A stretch of 45,291 bases of DNA, from positions 1-45,291 of the forward strand of contig CANFWV010000024.1 of assembly GCA_947450695.1 (NCBI GenBank), written 5' to 3'. Under the pieces are notes generated by a model that made no database searches, was not told where the DNA came from, and saw only the letters and a program-made list of their open reading frames with translations. A program made the position numbers and the translations under genes. The stretch is from Comamonadaceae bacterium (GTDB lineage Bacteria > Pseudomonadota > Gammaproteobacteria > Burkholderiales > Burkholderiaceae_C). This document shows positions 1-7,463 of this stretch, piece by piece; the stretch's first letter is position 1, and every line of letters starts with the position of its first letter.

Positions 1-1763
1 CCTGAGAGTTTGCCGACCAACACGGAAATCGCAAACGGCAGGTCGCCTGACGACGCCGCTGAAGAATAAGTCACATCGCGGGTGGCCGAACTCGACAAAG
101 TCACGTCACCGCTGGCGATGAGGCGAGCCGTACCCGCCAAAGTGACGTTGGCGTTAGCTTCGCCAGGAACGTAAGCGCCATTGACAGGCATACCGCCGAT
201 AAAAATATCGGCCAAGTCTGTCGCCCAAGTCAGCCCCGACATCAGTGCCGTGGTGCCGTTAGCTACTTTGGCGTCAGCCGTCGCCGTGATGTTTTTGCCT
301 TTGATCGTGCCGGCAATGTTGATGGCGGCCGACGACGACCCAGGTATGTAAATATTCGCCGGCTTGCTGGCAGTCAAGGTCACGTCGCCTGCGATGTGGC
401 CGTCACTGGCTGAAGCGTCCAGCACGCCCGTGCTGGTCAGGGTGATGTTGGGCGCGGTCAGGGTGATGTTGCCTGAATCGGCCGATGGGCTGGTGGTGGT
501 GACAGAGCCGCTGACGGTGATCGAGTTGTCCGCCGTCGCTGAGAAGTTGGTCCCTGCGCTGACGCGGGCATCGCTGATGGTCAAGTCGGTCGGGTCGATG
601 AAGACCTCGCCTGCTTTGCCTTGCGGTGAGGAGGCGTCAAAGCTGACACGCCCGAGGTCAACGCTCTTGCTGCCACTGATTTCGATCCGGCCACCGTCGC
701 CAGTGCCCGACGCACGAGCAGCAATCTGCACGCCATCGGCCGCCGTGGCGTTACGCTCACCCCAGAGGTAAACATCACCGCCGGCGGCGTTGCCCGTTGC
801 ACTGGAGGCGCTGATCTGCGCCGTGCCGCCCAACGTCAAATCTCGCCCTGCCGTGACTCGGATCGCCCCGGCCTTGGCCCACGGGTCGCCATCGGCCAGG
901 AGCTTGCCGGTGACCTTGATGTCGCCGCCGGCGGTCAGCACAATCCGACCCTCAGATTGCACGAGGTCGACCGCTTGTGAACCACCGACGTTCACAGCCG
1001 CTTGCGTTCGGCCCGCTCCACCTGCACGCACCGTGCCGGAGACGTCAATGGCGCTGGCACCGTTGCCCTCACCGGCTTGTAATGTCACACTGTCGAGCGC
1101 GTTGACCTGACCGTCGATGCGAATGCCGCCCAGCGACGAGAAGCCCAGTTTGCCCGCTTGCAGATCACCCACTGCAGTGGCATCAGTACCCGCCGCAGCA
1201 CCAAAGAGACGGTCCATGCCGGCCAGTGAAGGTGTGCTGACGGCCAAGCTGCCGACATTGAGAACACCACTGGCGCCGACCACAAACCCATACGGGTCGG
1301 CAAAAATAACATTGCCGCCGACCCGGCCTGAGGACAACAAACTATTAACCGAGCCGTTGACGCGCACCGCGCTGTCGGACACCAAGTTGACCAAGTTGCT
1401 GGTGCCCGTGGGCAGGTACAAATTGACCGTGTTGCCGTTGCCCACTTCAAAACGTGAAAAGCTGTTGAAGGCGTTGGCACCACGGATGGTGTTGGTGCGG
1501 ATGTCCGTCGTCGACCCATTGACGGCCAGCGAAGTGGCGGTTTGCCCGAGCCCCTGACGCAGGATCAGCGCATTGGAAGCACTTCCGGCACCCGCCACCT
1601 GCGCAAAGCCAGGCACCGCAGTGACGGCCAACACAGCGGCCATCAGCGGCGTCAGCCGATAAATATCCTTGAACTTGTCGCGCACCTGTCTGGCTGTAGC
1701 CCCCTTTTTAGCGCTTGCAGAATGCGTACGACTGTCGGGTGTGGCTGACTTGACTTGACGCAT
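1..1763 (-). CDS. Two-partner-secretion filamentous adhesin, LktA-like (5' part only)
   Basis: The reading frame is open from an ATG at 1763 to the left window edge, giving 587 residues of what must be a longer protein. The N-terminus has a long basic stretch (about residues 1-37), then a hydrophobic segment and a likely signal cleavage near PGFAQ (51-55), as in extended signal peptides of large exoproteins. A TPS/haemagglutination-activity domain follows, recognisable from NTIRGANAFNSFSRFEVG and from ADPYG in place of the NPNG motif of FhaB. That combination is typical of leukotoxin LktA-family filamentous adhesins. Beyond it come beta-helix style repeats rich in G, T, S and V. Family knowledge predicts Sec export and outer-membrane secretion by a TpsB partner, which is not in the window. 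The only in-frame start is 1763, because a TAA lies just upstream. No clear Shine-Dalgarno is visible. Role (adhesion) is inferred from the family. Confidence 0.85.
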   Translation of the reverse strand, partial: MRQVKSATPDSRTHSASAKKGATARQVRDKFKDIYRLTPLMAAVLAVTAVPGFAQVAGAGSASNALILRQGLGQTATSLAVNGSTTDIRTNTIRGANAFNSFSRFEVGNGNTVNLYLPTGTSNLVNLVSDSAVRVNGSVNSLLSSGRVGGNVIFADPYGFVVGASGVLNVGSLAVSTPSLAGMDRLFGAAAGTDATAVGDLQAGKLGFSSLGGIRIDGQVNALDSVTLQAGEGNGASAIDVSGTVRAGGAGRTQAAVNVGGSQAVDLVQSEGRIVLTAGGDIKVTGKLLADGDPWAKAGAIRVTAGRDLTLGGTAQISASSATGNAAGGDVYLWGERNATAADGVQIAARASGTGDGGRIEISGSKSVDLGRVSFDASSPQGKAGEVFIDPTDLTISDARVSAGTNFSATADNSITVSGSVTTTSPSADSGNITLTAPNITLTSTGVLDASASDGHIAGDVTLTASKPANIYIPGSSSAAINIAGTIKGKNITATADAKVANGTTALMSGLTWATDLADIFIGGMPVNGAYVPGEANANVTLAGTARLIASGDVTLSSSATRDVTYSSAASSGDLPFAISVLVGKLS

Positions 1764-1769
1764 GGTGAA

Positions 1770-1781
1770 CTTTTATAAAAG
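1770..1781. promoter_or_regulatory. 12-bp perfect palindrome just upstream of the adhesin start
   Basis: CTTTTATAAAAG is a perfect palindrome six bases upstream of the adhesin ATG, inside the 61-bp gap after the SapC-family gene. It occupies the place where a ribosome-binding site would be expected. It could be an operator or a small RNA hairpin that controls translation start. No protein can be assigned to it. Confidence 0.3.
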
Positions 1782-1824
1782 GGCTGCTGCGAGGCCGGGA
1801 CTGATGGACAACTGGGGAAATAGG

Positions 1825-2547
1825 TCAGGGCTGCGTTAAGCTTTTTTTGAGCAGCTTCTGCACATTTCGCAGTGACAGAAGCAGTGCGTAGCAGGCCCCT
1901 AAGTGACCTTTGGTATGCAAACTTTGAACAGCTTTGGCTGGCAAGGCGGCAAATGCGGCCTCATCAATCACGTGGCAACCATTGATAGAGATGGGCTCTG
2001 CCGACTCAGGCACCAGCTGAAGCGTGGTTTCCTTGATCAGCTTGAGCTCTTGCAAATGCGTCACCAATGCGGCCGTTTTGGCACGGTCGGCCTCATAAGC
2101 CATCAACAAGCTGTTGGCACGCAGCAACTCAGGGCCAGACTCACCTTTGTCGTCAAACAGGGCGACACCCTCGTTTTCGTCAAGACAACTTTTCTCGATG
2201 ACGGAAAACCAAAGCCCTTTTTCTGTCTCCGACTCGACCATCCCAAAGGGGTGTGCCCGCAGGGCCGCAGGCAGGTAGCCGGCTGTCCACTGACCGGCGG
2301 CATCGACAAAGACGTTTTGACCGGCTTTCAAGCCCAGCAGCGCCATTGGGGAGAGTTGTCCGTTGCCATCGGACGCCAGCAAGATCGGAAAGTCGACCGC
2401 CAAGTCAAAAAACTCGCTGAGCACGACGGGCACGGTCATGGCGGCAGCACTGAAGCGGTAGTCTTTTCCGGGTAATTTCGCCTTCATCGCACGGTGATCG
2501 TTGCGGTTCAGGACGATGACTTGATTGAAAAACGAATTGGCGATCAT
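1825..2547 (-). CDS. SapC family protein
   Basis: About 240 residues, the usual size of the SapC family. The pattern VIVLNRNDHRAMKAK near the start, then VPVVLSEFFDLAVDFPILLA and a later FSVIEKSCL region, matches that family. It was first named in S-layer/surface-array contexts; the biochemical role is unresolved. There is no signal peptide, so it is probably cytoplasmic. A TTG at 2553 is also in frame, but the ATG at 2547 is preferred. The stop is 61 bp before the adhesin start on the same strand, so both could be one transcript, with this protein helping expression or secretion of the adhesin. That link is inference. Confidence 0.72.
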   Translation of the reverse strand: MIANSFFNQVIVLNRNDHRAMKAKLPGKDYRFSAAAMTVPVVLSEFFDLAVDFPILLASDGNGQLSPMALLGLKAGQNVFVDAAGQWTAGYLPAALRAHPFGMVESETEKGLWFSVIEKSCLDENEGVALFDDKGESGPELLRANSLLMAYEADRAKTAALVTHLQELKLIKETTLQLVPESAEPISINGCHVIDEAAFAALPAKAVQSLHTKGHLGACYALLLSLRNVQKLLKKSLTQP

Positions 2548-2587
2548 GGGCAACTGTTGAAATTAAAAAAGGGACAAAGCACCACGG

Positions 2588-2632
2588 AAAGCCGCAGATG
2601 CAGCCCGCGCGGTCGTCAGCGCGGCTGGCTTT
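2588..2632 (-). other. GC-rich hairpin between the pilin-like and SapC genes
   Basis: Outer arms AAAGCC (2588-2593) and GGCTTT (2627-2632) enclose inner arms AGCCCGCGC (2602-2610) and GCGCGGCT (2619-2626). It stands out in AT-rich surroundings. On the minus strand a run of six T follows about 20 bases later. It may be an imperfect terminator for the pilin-like gene or a structured leader of the SapC-family gene. Confidence 0.35.
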
Positions 2633-2659
2633 GCAAAATTTTAATTCACAGTTTACTCA

Positions 2660-2684
2660 AATTTACCAATTTAATTGGCAAATT
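2660..2684. promoter_or_regulatory. 25-bp interrupted palindrome, likely operator
   Basis: The core CCAATTTAATTGG (2666-2678) is a perfect odd-length palindrome. It is flanked symmetrically by AATTT (2660-2664) and AAATT (2680-2684). It lies about 110 bp upstream of the SapC-family start codon in an AT-rich spacer. Its symmetry suits a dimeric regulator controlling the SapC-adhesin unit; no regulator is identifiable nearby. Confidence 0.4.
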
Positions 2685-2771
2685 CGTTTTTTACACTAAG
2701 GTATTTTGTGTCGGCATCTGGCGCTTGATGCGGTCGAACCTGCCTTTGGCTCGATAGCGATGCCTTTACTT

Positions 2772-3227
2772 TTAACGGCCCTCGATCGCGGCGACGGCAT
2801 CTTTAGCCCCTGCTGCCACTATTTTCTGAGCCGCGTCATTGGTGGCTGCGCGGTCATTGACGGTCTTCATGGAGGCGTCAACACCCGTCGCGTTGATGTA
2901 CATCGAATAGTCCAACTTCTTAATGATGTAGGGGTTGGCCTCTGGCCTGAGGGGTTTCTTGCCATTCAATACGCGCATCCGGTCGGTTGCAGACTCGTAC
3001 TCATTGCTCAAGTCTTTGGCCTTGGCAATCACCTCTATCGCCAATGGAACCATGGCACTGAGCAGAAGACCAGAAACCGCCAAATAGACCGACATCTCGA
3101 TCAGTGAGAAGCCACCTTGCCGGCCTTTGCCTTTGCCAGGCCCCCATTTGCCAGATCGGCTTGATAAAGCATAGAGACGCCCGGGACGCTTGGCCACAAG
3201 CGAATGGCTTGCATTGATTGTTGACAT
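2772..3227 (-). CDS. Type IV pilin-like protein (prepilin-peptidase substrate)
   Basis: With the ATG at 3227 (GAG seven bases upstream) the protein has 151 residues. A prepilin-peptidase site QGG|FSLIEM (cleavage after residue 39, Glu at mature position 5) is followed by one hydrophobic helix of about 20 residues (47-66). The rest is short, polar and Cys-free. The 39-residue leader is basic and much longer than the under-10-residue leaders of type IVa pilins. The mature part, about 112 residues, fits a pilin or pseudopilin. No assembly ATPase, peptidase or secretin gene is in the window, so it is an orphan that must rely on machinery elsewhere. A further in-frame start lies at 3257, giving ten more residues with no better ribosome-binding site. 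Confidence 0.7.
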   Translation of the reverse strand: MSTINASHSLVAKRPGRLYALSSRSGKWGPGKGKGRQGGFSLIEMSVYLAVSGLLLSAMVPLAIEVIAKAKDLSNEYESATDRMRVLNGKKPLRPEANPYIIKKLDYSMYINATGVDASMKTVNDRAATNDAAQKIVAAGAKDAVAAIEGR

Positions 3228-3508
3228 ATAAATTCTCGTTAAATAACTGACGCCCAAGAATCAATATTTTTTTGATGATGAATTTATCTATAAAATCAAT
3301 TTATCAAAAAACATTGCTAATGACATCACTATAACGATTATTCGTATTTAATTGTAAAAAGCATTTTAATAATGCATTTTTTTTATAGGCGTGTATTGAG
3401 GCGCAAATCTGAGCGGCAGCGTGCCAATCTGTAAAGATTGAAAACACACGACTCAAACCAACTTCAGAGACGAAAAAAACAGGTTAATGAGGGCTCATGG
3501 AGAAAAAC

Positions 3509-4021
3509 ATGGGCACCCTTCTACGCTGGAAAAAACCTTCGCTCAGTGGCCTGATCTTGAGCTTGGCCTTTGGTTTAGGCTTGTCTTTGCAGGCGCAAGC
3601 CACTGAAGGGTGCGGGCAGCTAGAGCTCAATGTGAATGGTTTGTCAAAGCACTTCGATGATGGCAACAGCCCGCCCGGCGACCGAAGAAACGAGATCAAC
3701 ACCGGCCTCGGTTTGACCTGCCCCCTGAAGGGTGTGGGGAACTGGCACGACGAAATTGAAGGCGGGTTTTATAAAAACTCCCACTTCACCCATTCGTTTT
3801 ACGCGGCGTACGGCATCTATTACCCACTCAACTCAGTGCTGTTGGCGGGGCTGAGAAACATCATTGCCACGGGCTACCCCACTGACAACTACCGGACAGG
3901 CTTAGTTGCAGGGCCGCTGCCGACACTCAAGCTGGAACTGGGCTCCGCCATCTCGCTGAACCTGAGCTTCATCCCCAAACGGAACGCCATCGTTTTGGCC
4001 AACTTGGGGTACAGGTTTTAA
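3509..4021 (+). CDS. Small outer-membrane beta-barrel-like protein
   Basis: The ATG at 3509 has GGAG six bases upstream; an in-frame ATG at 3497 is the alternative. A signal peptide (about residues 1-31, ending LQAQA) precedes a mature domain of about 140 residues. It has alternating hydrophobic/polar strands, a motif GLSKHFDDG, then INTGLGL and GGFYKNS, and a final LGYRF ending in aromatic F as outer-membrane barrels do. It resembles small barrel proteins seen in proteobacteria and some phages whose function is unknown to me; a PagP- or PagL-like enzyme is possible but I see no decisive catalytic residues. It reads alone, divergent from the pilin-like gene, and converges on livF. Confidence 0.6.
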   Translation: MGTLLRWKKPSLSGLILSLAFGLGLSLQAQATEGCGQLELNVNGLSKHFDDGNSPPGDRRNEINTGLGLTCPLKGVGNWHDEIEGGFYKNSHFTHSFYAAYGIYYPLNSVLLAGLRNIIATGYPTDNYRTGLVAGPLPTLKLELGSAISLNLSFIPKRNAIVLANLGYRF

Positions 4022-4049
4022 GCGTGGCGTGTTGTTTAGCGTGCCACGC
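4022..4049. terminator. Possible convergent hairpin between the barrel gene and livF
   Basis: GCGTGGC (4022-4028) and GCCACGC (4043-4049) can pair across a 14-base loop, starting just after the barrel-gene stop and overlapping the last codons of livF. There is no T tract on either side, so it is at best a weak bidirectional terminator. Confidence 0.3.
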
Positions 4050-4740
4050 CCAGCAAACTATCTAGCAGTTCCGGGTTGTGCAGCAGTTCTTGCGCCGAAC
4101 CCGCATGCGCCACGCTGCCGCGGTCTAGCACGACGGCCACGTCGGAAATGGCCAGCACGGCTTGGGGATGTTGCTCGACGATGATCGCCGACAAACCCTC
4201 TTCGCGTGTGATCCGGCGGATGGCGCGCAACAACTCTTCCACGATGATGGGGGCCAGACCCTCCAGCGGTTCGTCGAGCAAGAGCAAGCGCGGATTGAGC
4301 ACCAGTGCGCGGCCGACCGCCAGCATTTGCTGTTCACCGCCAGACAACTGCGTCCCAAGATTGGTCTTGCGCTCAGCCAAGCGCGGAAACATGGCGTAAA
4401 CGCCGTCTGGTGCCCACTTGCCGGGGCGGGCTACGGCCGTCAGGTTTTCATGCACGGTGAGCGACTTGAAAATATTGCGCTCTTGCGGCACCCAGCCAAT
4501 GCCGGCCGCTGCCCGCTCGTGTGGCGCCAGTGTGTGCAGCAAACGGCCCGTCAACGTGATGCTTCCGCCGTGCTGGCGCGTCGCGCCCGCCAAGGTGTTG
4601 ATCAGCGTGGTCTTGCCGGTGCCGTTGCGACCCAGCAGCGCCAGCGTTTGGCCTTCGCCGAGTGCCAGCGAGACGCCGTTCAAGACAACCGCCTCACCAT
4701 AGCCCGCGCTCAGATTCTCGACACGTAATAATTCAGTCAT
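4036..4740 (-). CDS. livF: Branched-chain amino acid-type ABC transporter ATPase LivF
   Basis: 234 residues, normal for LivF. Walker A is GRNGTGKTT (37-45), the ABC signature LSGGEQQ (132-138) and Walker B LLLLDEPLEGL (about 152-162), followed by the conserved IIVEQH switch region. It is one of the two cytoplasmic ATPases that power import by the liv-type (HAAT) transporter encoded upstream. Its start overlaps the end of livG by 8 bp, which suggests translational coupling. The transported ligand cannot be told from the ATPase. Confidence 0.92.
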   Translation of the reverse strand: MTELLRVENLSAGYGEAVVLNGVSLALGEGQTLALLGRNGTGKTTLINTLAGATRQHGGSITLTGRLLHTLAPHERAAAGIGWVPQERNIFKSLTVHENLTAVARPGKWAPDGVYAMFPRLAERKTNLGTQLSGGEQQMLAVGRALVLNPRLLLLDEPLEGLAPIIVEELLRAIRRITREEGLSAIIVEQHPQAVLAISDVAVVLDRGSVAHAGSAQELLHNPELLDSLLGVAR

Positions 4741-5518
4741 GCTTTGCGTCCTCGCCGTGGCCCAGATACACGGCCTTCACTTCAGGGTTGGCGGCAATCT
4801 CGTCTGGTGTGCCTTCGGTCAGCAAGGTGCCGTTGACCAGCACCGTCATGCGGGTCGCAAAACTGAAGACCAAGTCCATGTCGTGCTCAATCAGCAACAC
4901 CGACACATCCGCCGGCAAGTCGGCCACGGTTTGCAGTAGCTCTTCACGTTCGCCAGCGGGCACGCCCGCCACGGGTTCGTCGAGCAATAACACGCGCGGC
5001 TCACAGGCCAGTGCAATCGCGATTTCTAACAGTCGCCGCTTGCCATAAGCGAGTTCGCTGGTGCGCTGGTTCATCACTTCGGTCAGGTGAAATTCCGTCA
5101 GCAGTTCTTCGCAACGGCGGGCCACCTGCGGGTTGTGCCCAAGGGAGGACCACCACCGGCGGCCCAGTCCCAAGCGCTGCGAAACTACCAAGGCCAGCGT
5201 CTGCAGCGGCGTCATGGTGTCGAACAACTGGTTGATCTGAAAAGTGCGCACCATGCCGCGGCCCACGCGTTGGTTGGGCGCCAGTGAGGTGATGTCTTCG
5301 CCGTCCAGCACGATGCGGCCAGCCGTTGGCTGAAGCATGCCCGTGAGCAAGTTGATGAAGGTCGTTTTACCGGCGCCATTGGGCCCTATCAGCGCGTGGC
5401 GTGCGCCTTTTTTCAGATCGAGGCTGACCTTGTTGGTGGCCACGATGCCGCCAAAGCGCATCTCCAAGCCTTGCGCCGACAACACTGTTTCACTTGAGCT
5501 CATGACTTGGCTGTTCAT
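4733..5518 (-). CDS. livG: Branched-chain amino acid-type ABC transporter ATPase LivG
   Basis: 261 residues from the ATG at 5518. That start gives an ATGA overlap with the livM stop; a longer reading frame upstream to 5623 runs inside livM and is not needed. Walker A is GPNGAGKTT (45-53), Walker B VLLLDEPVAGV, and the switch histidine is in LLIEHDMD. The signature region reads LAYGKRR rather than the usual LSYGQQR, a modest departure. It pairs with LivF as the nucleotide-binding heterodimer of the importer. Confidence 0.92.
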   Translation of the reverse strand: MNSQVMSSSETVLSAQGLEMRFGGIVATNKVSLDLKKGARHALIGPNGAGKTTFINLLTGMLQPTAGRIVLDGEDITSLAPNQRVGRGMVRTFQINQLFDTMTPLQTLALVVSQRLGLGRRWWSSLGHNPQVARRCEELLTEFHLTEVMNQRTSELAYGKRRLLEIAIALACEPRVLLLDEPVAGVPAGEREELLQTVADLPADVSVLLIEHDMDLVFSFATRMTVLVNGTLLTEGTPDEIAANPEVKAVYLGHGEDAKHD

Positions 5519-6498
5519 GCTTGACCTCCACGCGCCGAGCGCCACCACGTCCAAGGGCGAATCAAACGGTCGCGCCCGACCAGCACCAGCACGACCAAAA
5601 ACAGGCCAATCCAGAACATCCAATACTGCGGCGTGATGGACGACAAAAAGTCCTGCATCAGCTTGAAGACGATGGCGCCAGCAACGCCGCCATAGAGCCA
5701 GCCCGTGCCGCCGATGACCAAGACCAACATCACATCGGCGGAGCGATGAAACTCAAACAAATCGAGTGACGCAAAACCAGTGGTCTGCGTCATCAGCGCA
5801 CCCGCGGCACCCGCCACGGCAGCCGACAAGGTGTAGGCCACGATCAAGCGCTCATTCACCGGAATGCCGATGGCCATGGCGCGCAGTCGGTTGTCGCGAA
5901 TCGCCATCAAGGTTCCGCCAAAAGGCGAGTGAACAACGCGCCGCAGCAAAATGAAAAACACCAGCAACACACTCAGCGAATAATAAGCGGCGGTGAGGCC
6001 CGACAGGTCAAACTCAAAGCGCCCCAGCAACGGGCCCATGACCACGCCCTGCAAGCCGTCGGCACCACCGGTGAGCCAGCCGAGCTTGTTGGCGATTTCC
6101 ATCATGATCAGACCCAGACCCAGCGTGACCATCAGGCGCGTCAAATCACTGCCGCGCAAGATCGTCAACGAGGCCAGCAAGCCCAGCAACGCCGCTGCAC
6201 CGATACCAACCGCCAGCCCCACCAGCGGGTCCGGCATGACGAGTTTGGCGAACAGCGCAGCCGCATAACCGCCAAGCCCGAAGAAGGCCGCATGACCCAG
6301 CGAGACGATGCCGGTGTAGCCCAAAATGATGTCCAAGGACACGGCAAACAAAGCCACGATGGCGATTTCATTGATGATCAAGACGTGGCTGGGCGAGAGC
6401 ATCGGTGCGGCAAAAGCCAGCAGCCAAAACACAACTTCCAGCGGCTTGAGTCGGCTTTGCCCGAGCAGCGACTGATGGGCATTGAGGTGAGCGCTCAT
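5515..6498 (-). CDS. livM: Branched-chain amino acid-type ABC transporter permease LivM
   Basis: 327 residues from an ATG at 6498, with a strong GGGAGG located in the 3' end of livH and the livH stop one base before the ATG. An in-frame start at 6522 would lie inside livH and is less likely. Eight or more hydrophobic segments and the family motifs LGYTGIVSLGHAAFFGLGGY and MAIRDNRLRAMAIGI identify the LivM permease. It forms the membrane channel with LivH. Confidence 0.93.
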   Translation of the reverse strand: MSAHLNAHQSLLGQSRLKPLEVVFWLLAFAAPMLSPSHVLIINEIAIVALFAVSLDIILGYTGIVSLGHAAFFGLGGYAAALFAKLVMPDPLVGLAVGIGAAALLGLLASLTILRGSDLTRLMVTLGLGLIMMEIANKLGWLTGGADGLQGVVMGPLLGRFEFDLSGLTAAYYSLSVLLVFFILLRRVVHSPFGGTLMAIRDNRLRAMAIGIPVNERLIVAYTLSAAVAGAAGALMTQTTGFASLDLFEFHRSADVMLVLVIGGTGWLYGGVAGAIVFKLMQDFLSSITPQYWMFWIGLFLVVLVLVGRDRLIRPWTWWRSARGGQA

Positions 6499-6499
6499 G

Positions 6500-7372
6500 C
6501 TATTTGCCTCCCTTGCGAACAAAGAGACCTTGCGGGCGCCAGATCAGCAGCACGATCATCAGGCTGTAGACGATGAAGGCACCGAAGTCGGGAATGTAAT
6601 ATTTGCCCGCCACGTCGGCAATGCCCAGCAGCAGAGCCGCCAGCAGCGGGCCGGTGATCGACGAGGTGCCGCCGACCGCCACCACGATCAAAAAATAAAC
6701 CATGAACTTGAGCGGAAATGTCGGGTCCAGCCCCAGCACTTCAGCGCCCAGCGCGCCGCCCAGCCCGGCCAAGCCTGAACCGACGGCAAAGGTCGACAAG
6801 AACACCAGATTGACATTGATGCCCAAGCCTGCCGCCACGCGCTGGTCGTCCACCGACGCACGCAGGCGGCTGCCAAAGCGCGTCTTGGTCAGCACGTATT
6901 GCAAGGCCACGGTCAGCGCTGCGCAGACCGCGATGATGAACAGCCGGTAGTGGCCCATGCCCAAGACGAAAGGATCCGCGCCGATTTCAGTCCGGCCTTT
7001 GAGCCACTCGGGCAACTGGATGTTTTGCGGGGATGAGCCGAGAAAATAGTCAACGCTGGCCACGGCCATGAAAACCAAACCGATCGAAAACAGCACCTGG
7101 TCTAAATGCGGCTTGTGGTACAGCGGTCGGTACAGGGTGCGTTCGAGCACCGCGCCGAACAAAGCTGAACCTAAAAAGGCGACCGGCAAGCAAAGCAAAA
7201 AAGGCAGGTCAAAGTGCTGCATCAACAGCACGGTGATGTATCCGCCAGCCATGGCAAAAGCACCGTGCGCGAGGTTGATGAAGTTCATCAGCCCCATGGT
7301 CACGGACAGGCCCACAGCCAGAATAAACAGGAGCATGCCGTAGGCAACGCCATCGAAAAGAATAGTCAGCAT
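6500..7372 (-). CDS. livH: Branched-chain amino acid-type ABC transporter permease LivH
   Basis: 290 residues with about eight membrane segments. The conserved LivH pattern is visible near the start (LAVGLSVTMGLMNFINLAHG) and in the cytoplasmic loop (FGSRLRASVDDQRVAAGLGI). It is the partner permease of LivM and the first gene after the intergenic terminator that follows the binding-protein gene. Confidence 0.93.
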   Translation of the reverse strand: MLTILFDGVAYGMLLFILAVGLSVTMGLMNFINLAHGAFAMAGGYITVLLMQHFDLPFLLCLPVAFLGSALFGAVLERTLYRPLYHKPHLDQVLFSIGLVFMAVASVDYFLGSSPQNIQLPEWLKGRTEIGADPFVLGMGHYRLFIIAVCAALTVALQYVLTKTRFGSRLRASVDDQRVAAGLGINVNLVFLSTFAVGSGLAGLGGALGAEVLGLDPTFPLKFMVYFLIVVAVGGTSSITGPLLAALLLGIADVAGKYYIPDFGAFIVYSLMIVLLIWRPQGLFVRKGGK

Positions 7373-7395
7373 GTCTTAAGGATCAAAAGGCTCGG

Positions 7396-7433
7396 AAAAA
7401 AACCATGCGCAACTCTTGATGAGCTGCGCATGG
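7396..7433 (-). terminator. Intrinsic terminator/attenuator between the binding-protein gene and livH
   Basis: Read on the minus strand, a 13-bp stem (arms 7433-7421 and 7415-7403) closes a 5-base loop and is followed at once by seven T (7402-7396). The single DNA mismatch in the arms becomes a G-U wobble only in minus-strand RNA, which supports action on the liv transcript. It lies 30 bp after the binding-protein stop and 24 bp before the livH start. Partial termination here would give more binding protein than permease, as is common for such importers. Confidence 0.85.
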
Positions 7434-7463
7434 CTCGCACGATGGCGGGTTTATTGACTCGAT

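Noticed and set aside
364..1557. Several plus-strand open frames of 70-150 codons
   Set aside because: They are antisense or out-of-frame shadows of the adhesin, whose minus-strand frame is open throughout and carries recognisable TPS motifs.
2494..2757. 87-codon plus-strand frame
   Set aside because: It overlaps the SapC-family gene and runs through the AT-rich spacer without any recognisable feature.
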